A DNA stretch of 64,000 bases, taken from Dyella_B jejuensis. GTDB taxonomy: Bacteria > Pseudomonadota > Gammaproteobacteria > Xanthomonadales > Rhodanobacteraceae. Shown piece by piece: positions 7,808-15,471 of this stretch (position 1 is its first letter; the number at the start of each line of letters is the position of its first letter). Position numbers and translations under genes: made by a program. The stretch lies in the NCBI RefSeq assembly GCF_044904675.1, contig NZ_JADIKJ010000004.1, positions 62,001 through 126,000 of the forward strand, read 5' to 3'. The notes below the pieces were generated by a model, which was given only the letters and a program-made list of their open reading frames with translations, did not search any database and had not been told where the DNA came from.

Positions 7808-8886
7808 GACGCCGGCACAAGCACGAAGAGCACGCCAATCACGAAGCCTGGGTGATCCCGTATGCGGATCTGCTGACCTTGCTGCTGGCGCTGTTCGTGG
7901 TGCTGTATGCGATGTCGAGCGTCAACACCACCAAATATCGCGCGCTGGCGCAGGCGATTTCGGCTGCTTTCAACGGCTCGCGCAGCGTGATCCAGCCGAT
8001 TACGCCCAACCCGTCGCAATCGAGCATGCCGGTGCCGACCAACAAGCCGGCGCCGATCCCGCGCACGCCGCTGGCGCAGATCCTGCTGCCGGTGCTGACC
8101 CAGCACATCGCCACGCCGGCGACCGAGCAAGGCAAGGCTTCGGACCAGAACAAGAACCGACTGAGCGACGAACAGCAAAACCTCGAACGCATCCGCAACG
8201 AAGTCGAGCACGCGCTGCAACCGCTGATCGACAAGAAACTGGTGATCGTGCGGCGCACGCCGAACTGGCTGGAAATCGAAATCCGCACGGACATTCTGTT
8301 CCCCAGTGGCGTCGCCACGCTGTCGCCATCGGCCAACCAGGTGCTGAGCAGCCTCGGCACGATCCTGGCGCCGTTTGCCAACCCGCTGCGCGTGGAAGGC
8401 TATACCGACGACATGCCGATCGATACCGCCGTGTATCCGTCGAACTGGGAGTTGTCCGCCGCACGCGCCGCCAGCGTGGCGCGGCTGTTCGCCGAGCACG
8501 GCGTGGATCCGGAGCGGCTGGGCATCGTCGGTTGGGGGCAGTATCGTCCCGCGGCCGATAACGCCAGCGAAGACGGACGCAACCGGAATCGCCGCGTGCT
8601 GGTGGTGGTGCTGAGCGACAAGGCGGGACCGCGACGCTTCTATACCAACAGCGACCAGATCAACCAGACCGCCGACGCAGATGGCCATGCCACGGACGAT
8701 TCGAACGCCGCGCCCGTCGCGACACCGGTTTCCGCCGCGCTTGCCGCGCCCGTCCATACGGCGCCGCTGGTGGTGACGCCGGGCGGGCTTCCGTCCGCGC
8801 CGGTGATCACGCCGATCGCGACCATCGTTGCCACGCCAGCGGCGACCTCGCCGCCGCAACCCGTCACACCCCAGAGCAAGGGATAG
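7804..8886 (+). CDS. motD: Flagellar motor stator protein MotD (MotB homologue)
   Basis: Stator partner of MotC. 360 aa. One N-terminal TM helix (~17-38) begins YADLLTLLLALFVVLYAMSS, with the proton-binding Asp22. A flexible linker follows, then an OmpA-type peptidoglycan-binding domain (~170-268) with VEGYTDDMPI and NWELSAARAASVARLF and closing NRNRRVLVVV. The last ~90 residues form a low-complexity Ala/Pro/Thr tail, longer than usual, of unknown role. Start overlaps motC. Confidence 0.92.
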   Translation: MRRRHKHEEHANHEAWVIPYADLLTLLLALFVVLYAMSSVNTTKYRALAQAISAAFNGSRSVIQPITPNPSQSSMPVPTNKPAPIPRTPLAQILLPVLTQHIATPATEQGKASDQNKNRLSDEQQNLERIRNEVEHALQPLIDKKLVIVRRTPNWLEIEIRTDILFPSGVATLSPSANQVLSSLGTILAPFANPLRVEGYTDDMPIDTAVYPSNWELSAARAASVARLFAEHGVDPERLGIVGWGQYRPAADNASEDGRNRNRRVLVVVLSDKAGPRRFYTNSDQINQTADADGHATDDSNAAPVATPVSAALAAPVHTAPLVVTPGGLPSAPVITPIATIVATPAATSPPQPVTPQSKG

Positions 8887-8895
8887 GGCCCGCGC

Positions 8896-9372
8896 ATGAA
8901 CCTTGTGTCCGATATCGAAAAAATCGCGAGCGAACCGTGGCTGTCTTTCCAGTTGGGAGGACAGCACTACGCCGTATTGCTGAATAAAGTCAGCGAAGTG
9001 ATCCGCGACCAGCTACCCACGCCGGTGCCCGGCGCGGCCGCGGACTTGCTCGGCATCTGCCATCTGCGCGGGCACATCGTGCCAGTCATGGACGGGCGCC
9101 GCCGCCTTGGGCTGGAGCGGGCGTCAGCGCCTGATCCGGCCTCGGTGCGCATCGTGGTGTTCGCGCATGACACGCATCGCGTCGGTTTGCGGGTGGACGC
9201 GGTGGGGGATTTGCTGCAGCCGAAGGCAGCCGCCATCGAGCCGCCACCCGCGCGTCCGGCGCGGATGGACGATCCCGTGCAGGCGGTAATGGGTTGGCAG
9301 GGTGGTTTTGTCGCGCTGCTCGATGTCGCGCGTGTGTGCCGTCTTCACCGGGAGTTGAAAGATGTTGCTTGA
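8896..9372 (+). CDS. CheW-domain chemotaxis coupling protein
   Basis: 158 aa, a single CheW fold. The N-terminal stretch WLSFQLGGQHYAVLLNKVSEVI and the LLGICHLRGHIVPVMDGRRRLG core are classic CheW elements. CheW proteins link receptors to CheA at the membrane. This copy belongs to the flagellar operon; a second CheW is at 14953. The last codons overlap the next gene (ATG 9362), indicating coupled translation. Compared with the later CheW it diverges in the C-terminal third, so an auxiliary role is possible. Confidence 0.85.
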   Translation: MNLVSDIEKIASEPWLSFQLGGQHYAVLLNKVSEVIRDQLPTPVPGAAADLLGICHLRGHIVPVMDGRRRLGLERASAPDPASVRIVVFAHDTHRVGLRVDAVGDLLQPKAAAIEPPPARPARMDDPVQAVMGWQGGFVALLDVARVCRLHRELKDVA

Positions 9373-9799
9373 AACGACAGTGGTTTTGGTAGTGGCGCTG
9401 CAGGCGGTCGCGATCGTCCTGCTCTGGCAGCAAGGCCGTCGCTTGAAACGTGGCGTGCGCATGAAACGCGGTGGGGCCGCCAGCGGCGGCGAAGCCGGCG
9501 GCGTGCCGGAACTGCTGATCGTCAATGCGCTGAGCAAGATCGATCATCGCCTGGGCATGCTGGAGGAACGCACGCAGCAGCGCGCGGCCGAGCCGGCGGC
9601 GTTGCGGCGTTCGGTCGAGGTGCCCGCCACGCAGATGACGTCGCTGCGGTCGGCGGGCCATCACTCTTCCGCCAGCAATTACGAACTGGCGCAGCAACTG
9701 GCGCGCGAGGGTAGCGGCCTGGATCAGTTGATGGCGTGCTGTGGGTTGTCGCGCCACGAAGCGGAGCTGGTGCTGCGTTTGTACGCCAAGCGCGCCTGA
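9362..9799 (+). CDS. DUF2802 membrane-anchored protein
   Basis: 145 aa. The N-terminus (about residues 4-22, TVVLVVALQAVAIVLLW) is a single membrane segment. A basic patch and a polar linker follow, then a C-terminal HTH-like segment (YELAQQLAREGSGLDQLMACCGLSRHEAELVLRLY) that fits DUF2802. Genes of this family close flagellar/chemotaxis operons in many polar flagellates; no biochemical role is established to my knowledge. It is the last + strand gene of the operon and converges on fhlB. Confidence 0.75.
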   Translation: MLLETTVVLVVALQAVAIVLLWQQGRRLKRGVRMKRGGAASGGEAGGVPELLIVNALSKIDHRLGMLEERTQQRAAEPAALRRSVEVPATQMTSLRSAGHHSSASNYELAQQLAREGSGLDQLMACCGLSRHEAELVLRLYAKRA

Positions 9800-9815
9800 G
9801 CGGCTTTCGGATGTT

Positions 9816-9853
9816 CCTCCTCTCCCTCCGGGGAGAGGATCGAGGTGAGGGGG
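9816..9853. repeat. REP-like repeat between convergent operons
   Basis: CTCCTCTCCC...GGGGAGAGGATCGAGGTGAGGGGG in the gap between the + strand DUF2802 gene and the – strand fhlB-like gene. It forms a hairpin and is a member of the GTGAGGGG family. The rest of this 146-bp gap shows no gene. Confidence 0.7.
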
Positions 9854-9945
9854 ACACTCTGGCGCCGTTGCATATCGAAGCGACGCTTCGAAGAATGCTT
9901 GCCGCGAGGATGGCTGGAGGGGAGAGGATGTTTCTTGCGACAGGG

Positions 9946-10224
9946 CTAGGCGTCCGCCTTGCGTGAAGCCTCATAGATGCTCGCCAGCACGGCCGCAGCC
10001 GCGGCATATAAAAGCGGCGGTACTTCCGCGCTCATGCGCAGCGATACCAGCAGCGCGGCGATCTGCGGATCGTGGTGCATCGGCAGGCCCAGCGCTTGCG
10101 CATGCCGGAACAGGTTTTCCACATCGTGCGTGGGGAAGTTCGCCGAAGCCTGGGTGCCATCCGCGCCTCCCGGCAAGCGAAGCACTACCTTGCGTTGCGG
10201 GGCGGGCAGCAGCGGCGCGCTCAT
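9946..10224 (-). CDS. FlhB C-terminal-domain homologue (FhlB type)
   Basis: 92 aa. It resembles the cytoplasmic C-terminal domain of FlhB/YscU without the membrane part: FRHAQALGLPMHHDPQIAALL corresponds to the region after the NPTH autocleavage loop. Such stand-alone proteins (FhlB) can substitute for FlhB-CC in export switching. The NPTH itself is replaced by NFPTHD. Start ATG 10224 overlaps the stop of the fliK-like gene (ATGA), so the two are coupled. FliK controls the FlhB substrate-specificity switch, so the pairing is functionally sensible. Confidence 0.75.
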   Translation of the reverse strand: MSAPLLPAPQRKVVLRLPGGADGTQASANFPTHDVENLFRHAQALGLPMHHDPQIAALLVSLRMSAEVPPLLYAAAAAVLASIYEASRKADA

Positions 10225-11351
10225 ACCGTCGCCTTCAGGAATACCGCGCTGACGCTGTTGCCGGCCTGCGGCAGGCCGAACTGGCAACTCAGTTGATCGA
10301 GGAACAGGCCGGTGGCATCCAGCCGTGCGCGCAGGTCCTCGAACTGATTTTCAAGGCGATCCACCGTATCGCGATGCTGCGCCCACAACCGCACCGACAG
10401 GCGCAAGCCACGCAGGTGCAGTTCGCCAACCAGCGGTCCCAGCGGCGGCAGGTCCAGCGAAAAACCCATCGTCCAGCCTTGTTCGGCTTCTTGCTCGTGC
10501 TTCAGCGACAGCTGCAGCACGTCGGCGCCGTCTGCGTTCTGTACCGGAATCTCCACCATCCAGTGATGTGGGTTGGCCTGCAACTGCGCCACTTCCAGTC
10601 GCGCCAGCGCGCCCTGCACGTCGGTATACAGGCGTGGCAGGAAGTCGGTGGCCTCGCCGGAACTGGCCAGTTCCTGCGGCAGCGGCAGGCGTCCCTGGGG
10701 TACGACGCCGCGGTAAAGCAGCGGCGGATCCACTTCGTCGTCGGCGCTTTCGCCAGGCAGCGGCTGGCCTTTCAGGATCGAAACCAGGCGCAGCATGGCG
10801 CCCTTCATGTCATCGTGCGCGGTGGTTGCTTCATTGGCCGGCGCCTGGGCCAGCTGCGATTCGAGGAACAGGCCGCTGCGATTGACCGCCTGGCGCAGGC
10901 CTTCGCCGGTTGCCAGTTCTTGCGGCGTGCTCATGCTGTGTTCGAGCAGGGCCAGCGCCGAACGCAAATACGGCGGCAACTGCTTGACGAGCGACCATTG
11001 CGACAACGCGCCGATGGTGGCGAGCAGCGGCGCATAACCGTTCTGCTGCGGCAGCCGCTCGCGCAGGGCCTGGTTGAGATGGCTGTCGAGCCGGGAATCG
11101 GCCCCGAGTATTTCCAGTTGCGGTTGCGCGCCAAGGCTCAACACGCGCACCTGGAATTGCGATGGAAGGCGGGTGCCGGGCGCCTCGGCTTCTACCGTAA
11201 GCGCGCCTACCTGCAAGACCATCAGCCCCTGTTCGGTAATGCCAAGCGGACGCGCGGACAGCACGCTGCCAATACGCCAGCCTTCTGAGCTGGCGCCGGC
11301 GGCGGCACCGAGCCAGGTCAGTGCGGCAACGCTGGTTGGCTGGATGATCAC
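10221..11351 (-). CDS. fliK: Flagellar hook-length control protein FliK-like
   Basis: Secreted ruler / specificity-switch family. The C-terminal third contains the Flg_hook fold: LQLSLKHEQEAEQGWTMGF, then LHLRGLRLSVRLWAQ and a LENQFEDLRARL helix. The N-terminal part is poorly conserved, as usual. The start is uncertain. GTG 11351 (VIIQPTSVAAL) is taken because a GAGGG lies 7 nt upstream; an open frame extends to 11465. 376 aa from this start. Divergent from the sigma-28-driven STAS gene; coupled to fhlB. It may be a second FliK-type protein, since fliK is often in the main flagellar cluster. Confidence 0.75.
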   Translation of the reverse strand: MIIQPTSVAALTWLGAAAGASSEGWRIGSVLSARPLGITEQGLMVLQVGALTVEAEAPGTRLPSQFQVRVLSLGAQPQLEILGADSRLDSHLNQALRERLPQQNGYAPLLATIGALSQWSLVKQLPPYLRSALALLEHSMSTPQELATGEGLRQAVNRSGLFLESQLAQAPANEATTAHDDMKGAMLRLVSILKGQPLPGESADDEVDPPLLYRGVVPQGRLPLPQELASSGEATDFLPRLYTDVQGALARLEVAQLQANPHHWMVEIPVQNADGADVLQLSLKHEQEAEQGWTMGFSLDLPPLGPLVGELHLRGLRLSVRLWAQHRDTVDRLENQFEDLRARLDATGLFLDQLSCQFGLPQAGNSVSAVFLKATV

Positions 11352-11502
11352 GCTTGGTCCCTCGGCCAGCGACAGGCTGGCTCGCACGTTTACGCGAACC
11401 TTGATGGCTATCGGCCGGACCGGTTCGAACTTTAGCGCCAGTTGCCCTGGTCTACATCCAGGCAAGGCGTCGCGGCATGCCCGCGCACCCGCCGCCGACC
11501 TC

Positions 11503-11529
11503 TAAAGCTGCCACCGGCCCGGCCGATAA
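11503..11529 (+). promoter_or_regulatory. Sigma-28 (FliA) promoter for the second chemotaxis operon
   Basis: TAAAGCTG (11503-11510), an 11-nt spacer and GCCGATAA (11522-11529). The FliA consensus is TAAAGTTT-N11-GCCGATAA; the -10 element is perfect, the spacer is exact and the -35 differs at two positions. Expected transcription start is ~11537, 28 nt before the STAS gene ATG at 11565. Confidence 0.82.
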
Positions 11530-11564
11530 AACCCCCATACAGATATCCGTCGAGGGCGTGGGCT

Positions 11565-11888
11565 ATGGGCGGCAAGGGCAAAGGCGATGCGGTAGCGGTA
11601 AAGGGCGAGGCGCGGGTAGGCATGCCCGCCGATTGCCGCATCGCCGACGTAAGCGATCTGCACCGGCAGTTGCGCGAGGCGCTGGACGCCTCGCGCATCG
11701 TGCTGGACGGCAGCGCGGTGGAGCGCGTGGATACGGCGGCGCTGCAATTGCTGGTTGCGTTCCAGCGCGATGCGGGCACGCGCGGATGTCCGGTGAGCTG
11801 GGCCGGGGCAAGCGCGCCGTTGCGGGATGCGGCTGTCCAGCTCGGCGTGGCACAAGCATTGGCATTGCCGGCAACCGTGCCGGCCTGA
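11565..11888 (+). CDS. STAS-domain protein, first gene of the second chemotaxis operon
   Basis: 107 aa from ATG 11565 (MGGKGKGDAVAV). It has a STAS / anti-sigma-antagonist fold: DVSDLHRQLREAL, then VLDGSAVERVDTAALQLLVAFQRDA, where the conserved Ser/Thr-Ala element would be the phosphorylation or docking site. The exact partner is unknown. It starts 36 nt after a sigma-28 -10 element and is followed 14 nt later by cheY, so it belongs to the chemotaxis transcript. A second STAS gene closes the same operon at 21397. Confidence 0.8.
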   Translation: MGGKGKGDAVAVKGEARVGMPADCRIADVSDLHRQLREALDASRIVLDGSAVERVDTAALQLLVAFQRDAGTRGCPVSWAGASAPLRDAAVQLGVAQALALPATVPA

Positions 11889-11902
11889 ACTTGAGGTGGA
11901 AG

Positions 11903-12265
11903 ATGGCAAAGATTCTTGCGGTGGACGATTCGGCTTCGATGCGCGGCATGGTGGCTTTCACGCTGCGCAGCGCGGGCTATGAAGTAAGCGAGGCGGAAAA
12001 CGGCCAGCACGCGCTGGACACCGCGGCCGGCTCACGGTTCGACCTGGTGCTGGCCGACGTCAACATGCCGGTGATGGACGGCCTCAGCATGGTGCGCGAA
12101 TTGCGCACGCGCGCCGAGTACAAAGGCGTGCCGATCCTGATGCTGACCACCGAATCCAATACGGACAAGAAGATGGAAGGCAAGGCGGCCGGCGCGACCG
12201 GCTGGCTGGTGAAGCCGTTCGATCCGGAACAGTTGCTGGCGACGGTCAAGCGCGTGCTCGGCTGA
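11903..12265 (+). CDS. cheY: CheY-like response regulator (second chemotaxis operon)
   Basis: 120-aa stand-alone receiver. Acidic pair VDD (8-9), phospho-Asp in LADVNMPVMDG (Asp52), switch Thr in LTTESN, Lys in LVKPFDPEQLL. It is closer in style to the CheY paired with CheA/CheW/STAS clusters (FRS/DosR type) than to the flagellar CheY at 3766. A good site GAGGTGG is 6-8 nt upstream of ATG 11903. Probably phosphorylated by the adjacent CheA. Confidence 0.9.
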   Translation: MAKILAVDDSASMRGMVAFTLRSAGYEVSEAENGQHALDTAAGSRFDLVLADVNMPVMDGLSMVRELRTRAEYKGVPILMLTTESNTDKKMEGKAAGATGWLVKPFDPEQLLATVKRVLG

Positions 12266-12278
12266 ACTTCAGCCGGTT

Positions 12279-12485
12279 CCCTCTTCCTTCGGGGAGAGGG
12301 AAGCCAATTCCCTCTCCCCTCCAAGGAGTGGGAAGCCTCAAGCCAGTCCCCGCTCCCCCTTTGGGGAGCGGGTTAGGGTGAGGGGCCAACTTGCGAAAAA
12401 CAGCATTCATGCCGGCGCTTTGATTTTCAGGCTTGAGGCAGCGCGCCCCTCACCCCAGCCCTCTCCTCCAGAGGGGAGAGGGAGA
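12279..12485. repeat. Cluster of REP-like repeats before cheA2
   Basis: The 263-bp cheY–cheA gap has at least three repeat copies: CCCTCTTCCTTCGGGGAGAGGG (12279 onward), CCGCTCCCCCTTTGGGGAGCGG followed by GGGTGAGGGG (12346-12385), and CCCCTCACCCC...CCTCTCCTCCAGAGGGGAGAGG (12447-12485). They alternate in orientation and can form hairpins. No gene is seen here. Confidence 0.75.
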
Positions 12486-12528
12486 AAAGCATGGCCACGA
12501 GCATCCGGATTAATCCAGGACTTTTCCT

Positions 12529-14493
12529 ATGAGCAGCGTCAACATCGCGCAATTCCACAAAGTCTTCTTCGAGGAAAGCCTCGAAGGGCTCGACGCCATG
12601 GAAGCGGCGCTGCTGGCGCTCGATGACGGCGGCGACGCCGAGCTGGTGCACAGCATTTTCCGTGCGGCGCATTCGATCAAGGGCGGCGCGGCCACGTTCG
12701 GTTTTCCGGAGATGGCCGCGTTTACGCACGAGGCCGAATCGCTGCTCGATCAGGTGCGCGATGGCCGTCGTGCGATCGACAAGCCGATCGTCGAGCTGAT
12801 GTTGCGCACGGTCGACTGCCTGCGCGGCATGTTCGAGCGTGCGCAGAGCGGGCAGCCGCTGGCCGATGCGGGCAGCGAAAGCCTGAAACAGCAACTGTCA
12901 GCCGCCGCGGGACACGCTACGCCGGTCGTCGCCAAAGCCAGTGCCAAGCCGGCCGCTTCCGGCGGCTGGATCATTCAATTCCGGCCGCATGCCGGCATGC
13001 TGGCCGGCGGCAACGATCCGCTGCGCCTGCTGCGTGAATTGGCCGCGCTCGGCGAGCTGGCGGTCGAGGCGCAACTGGATCGTCTGCCTGCGCTGGACGC
13101 GCTCGATCCTGCCGAATGCCACCTGGGCTGGCGCATGCAACTGACCGGCGCGGTCAGCCGCGAGGCCATCGCGACGGTGTTCGAATGGGTCGAGGACGAG
13201 TGCGATTTGAGTATCGAACCGCTCGCCGCCGTTGCCCCGCCGCCGGCGCCGGTGGCCGCTCCCGCTCCCGCCAGCACGGCAGGCGTAGCGCGCAGCGCCA
13301 CCGCCAGCAGCAACGACGCCGGTTCGGTGCGCGTGGGCATCGACAAGATCGATGGCCTGATCGACCTGGTCGGCGAACTGGTGATTACGCAGGCGATGCT
13401 CGATCAGTTCCGCGAGGATTTCGATCCATCGCGCCTGGCGCTGCTGCAGCAGGGCCTGGCCCATCTGGCGCGCCATACGCGCTCGCTGCAGGAAAGCGTG
13501 ATGGGCATCCGCATGCTGCCGATCGGGTCGGTATTCAACCGTTTTCCGCGGCTGGTGCGCGATCTCAGCCAGAAGCTCGGCAAGCAGGTGAAGCTGGAGC
13601 TGGTTGGCGAGCACACCGAGCTGGACAAGACCGTGCTGGAGAAAATCGGCGATCCGCTGGTGCACCTGGTGCGCAATGCGATCGACCATGGCCTGGAAAC
13701 GCCGGACAAGCGCCGCGCTGCCGGCAAGGGCGACATGGGCACGCTGCGCCTGGAAGCCTTCCATCGCGGCGGCTCCATCGTGGTGGAAATCGTGGACGAC
13801 GGCGCCGGCCTGAATCGCGAGGCGATCGTGGCCAAGGCGCTGCAGAAAGGCTTGCTCAAGAGCGCCGAAGGCATCAGCGACGAAGCCGTCGGCGAGCTGA
13901 TCTTCCAGCCGGGCTTTTCCACCGCCGCCGTTACCACCGACCTGTCCGGTCGCGGCGTCGGCATGGACGTGGTTCGCCGCAACGTGGTGGACCTGGGCGG
14001 CAACGTTTCCATCCAGAGCCGACCCGGCAAGGGCACGACCTTCACCATTACCTTGCCGCTCACGCTGGCCATCATCGACGGTTTGCGCGCGGCGGTGGGC
14101 GAGGAGTGCTACATCGTGCCGCTGGTGTCGATCGTGGAATCGATCCAGCTGCCCGCCGATGCGGTGCGCAGCATCACCGGCGGCGGCGAGCTGTTCCGCT
14201 TCCGTGGCGAATACCTGCCGATCGTGCGTCTGCACCAACAGTTCGGTTGCGCCAATGCGCGGCCGAACATCGAGGATGGCCTGGTCATCGTGGTGGAGGC
14301 GGACGGGAGCCAGGTCGGGTTGTTCGTCGACGAATTGATTGGCCAGCAGCAGGCGGTGGTGAAGTCGCTGGAAGCCAACTATCGCCGGGTCGAAGGCATC
14401 TCCGGCGCCACCATCCTGGCCGATGGTTCGGTCGCGCTGATCATCGACATCGCCGGCCTGATCCGCCTGCAGGCGCGGCGCAAGGCGGCATAA
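12529..14493 (+). CDS. cheA: Chemotaxis histidine kinase CheA (second operon)
   Basis: 654 aa. P1 holds FRAAHSIKGGAATFGF with phospho-His48. A middle domain (~145-235) with FRPHAGMLAGGNDPLRLLRELAALG is P2-like (CheY-binding). P3 begins SVRVGIDKIDGLIDLVGELVI. The ATPase has HLVRNAIDHGLETP (~380), DDGAGLN and GRGVGMDVVRR. The P5 CheW-like domain is at the C-terminus. Domain order and length are canonical. It differs from the first CheA by keeping a conventional P2, so the window has two CheA types. Confidence 0.95.
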   Translation: MSSVNIAQFHKVFFEESLEGLDAMEAALLALDDGGDAELVHSIFRAAHSIKGGAATFGFPEMAAFTHEAESLLDQVRDGRRAIDKPIVELMLRTVDCLRGMFERAQSGQPLADAGSESLKQQLSAAAGHATPVVAKASAKPAASGGWIIQFRPHAGMLAGGNDPLRLLRELAALGELAVEAQLDRLPALDALDPAECHLGWRMQLTGAVSREAIATVFEWVEDECDLSIEPLAAVAPPPAPVAAPAPASTAGVARSATASSNDAGSVRVGIDKIDGLIDLVGELVITQAMLDQFREDFDPSRLALLQQGLAHLARHTRSLQESVMGIRMLPIGSVFNRFPRLVRDLSQKLGKQVKLELVGEHTELDKTVLEKIGDPLVHLVRNAIDHGLETPDKRRAAGKGDMGTLRLEAFHRGGSIVVEIVDDGAGLNREAIVAKALQKGLLKSAEGISDEAVGELIFQPGFSTAAVTTDLSGRGVGMDVVRRNVVDLGGNVSIQSRPGKGTTFTITLPLTLAIIDGLRAAVGEECYIVPLVSIVESIQLPADAVRSITGGGELFRFRGEYLPIVRLHQQFGCANARPNIEDGLVIVVEADGSQVGLFVDELIGQQQAVVKSLEANYRRVEGISGATILADGSVALIIDIAGLIRLQARRKAA

Positions 14494-14515
14494 AAGCAAC
14501 AGGCTTGCGGTTTTT

Positions 14516-14793
14516 GCTCCCCCTGCGGGGAAAGGAGGAAAAGCATGCCTCGCGGATTGTGCTCCCTCTCCCCTTCGGGGAGAGGGTTGGGGTGAGGGGT
14601 GTTCTTGCGATAAAGCTCCTTCAAAGCGCCGCTCCGCCCTGGCTCGGTCGCGAGGTTTCCCCTCACCTCGGTCCTCTCCCCGCAGGGGAGAGGAGGAAAA
14701 GCATGCCTCGCGGATGGGGCTCCCTCTCCCCTGCGGAGAGAGGGCTGGGGTGAGGGGTGGTTCTTGCAATAAAGCCTCCATCAAAGCGCTGCC
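14516..14793. repeat. Duplicated REP-like cassette (two ~105-bp direct copies, 158 bp apart)
   Basis: The 459-bp gap between cheA and cheW is built of repeats. The string AGGAGGAAAAGCATGCCTCG occurs at 14533 and again at 14691. Each copy is followed by a CTCCCTCTCCCC hairpin, GGGTGAGGGGTG and an ATAAAGC...CAAAGCGC tail. A CCCCTCACCTCGGTCCTCTCC copy in opposite orientation lies between them. No gene; the right end holds a sigma-28-like promoter. Confidence 0.75.
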
Positions 14794-14877
14794 ACAGTTC
14801 GCTGCTTTCGCGAGATATCCCCGCCTTTCGCTCCATTGCGCAGGCGGGCAAAGGCAAAGAGCAAGCCCGGCGATAGC

Positions 14878-14904
14878 TCAAGTTTTCCCCCGAACCGCCG
14901 ATCC
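14878..14904 (+). promoter_or_regulatory. Second sigma-28-like promoter, upstream of cheW
   Basis: TCAAGTTT (14878-14885), an exact 11-nt spacer and GCCGATCC (14897-14904), against TAAAGTTT-N11-GCCGATAA (one and two mismatches). It would start transcription near 14912 and give cheW–mcp–cheR–cheD–cheB an internal promoter downstream of the repeat-filled gap. Confidence 0.6.
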
Positions 14905-14952
14905 ATCTTCCGAACGGGAGCACCGTGTGGGGCTCCAATGACGAGGCGAAAC

Positions 14953-15459
14953 ATGTCTGACCAAGCCCGGGGCGAAGCGCTCCCCTCGCAATACCTCACC
15001 GTGAACCTCGCGCACGAGGAATACGGTATCGACATCCTGGCCGTGCGCGAGATCCGGGGCTGGACGCCGGTGACGCGCATTCCGCAATCGCCGCACTATG
15101 TGCTGGGCGTGCTGAACCTGCGCGGCGCGATCGTTCCGGTGATCGACCTGCGCCTGCGCTTCGGCCTCGCGCGCGAGGAATACAACGCGACCACCGTCAC
15201 CGTGATCATCACCGTGGCCGGACGCCAGTTCGGCGTGGTGGTGGATGCCGTGTCCGACGTGCTCGACGTGGCTGGCAACGCGGTGCGACCGGTGCCGGAC
15301 ATGGGCACCACCGTGGATACCGAATATCTGAAAGGACTGACATCGGTCGGCGACCGCATGGTGTTGCTGCTCGACGCAGACAAGTTGCTGCAACCGCAGG
15401 ACGCGCAAATGCTCGAAGCCGCCTTGAATGCGGTCGACGATGTGAAAGCCGTGGCCTGA
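14953..15459 (+). CDS. cheW: Chemotaxis coupling protein CheW
   Basis: Couples receptors to CheA. ATG 14953 gives 168 aa. Two CheW beta-barrel subdomains are visible: YLTVNLAHEEYGIDILAVREI, then VLGVLNLRGAIVPVIDLRLRFG and FGVVVDAVSDVLDV. The C-terminus carries YLKGLTSVGDRMVLLLDADKLL. It lies between cheA and mcp; 12 nt separate it from the mcp start. Alternative upstream in-frame starts would add basic, non-conserved sequence and would overlap the promoter. Confidence 0.93.
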   Translation: MSDQARGEALPSQYLTVNLAHEEYGIDILAVREIRGWTPVTRIPQSPHYVLGVLNLRGAIVPVIDLRLRFGLAREEYNATTVTVIITVAGRQFGVVVDAVSDVLDVAGNAVRPVPDMGTTVDTEYLKGLTSVGDRMVLLLDADKLLQPQDAQMLEAALNAVDDVKAVA

Positions 15460-15471
15460 AGGAACAAGACA

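Noticed and set aside
14516..14793. Repeat-rich gap considered as a CRISPR array
   Set aside because: Repeats are few, hairpin-forming, alternate in orientation and lack regular unique spacers; no cas genes are in the window.
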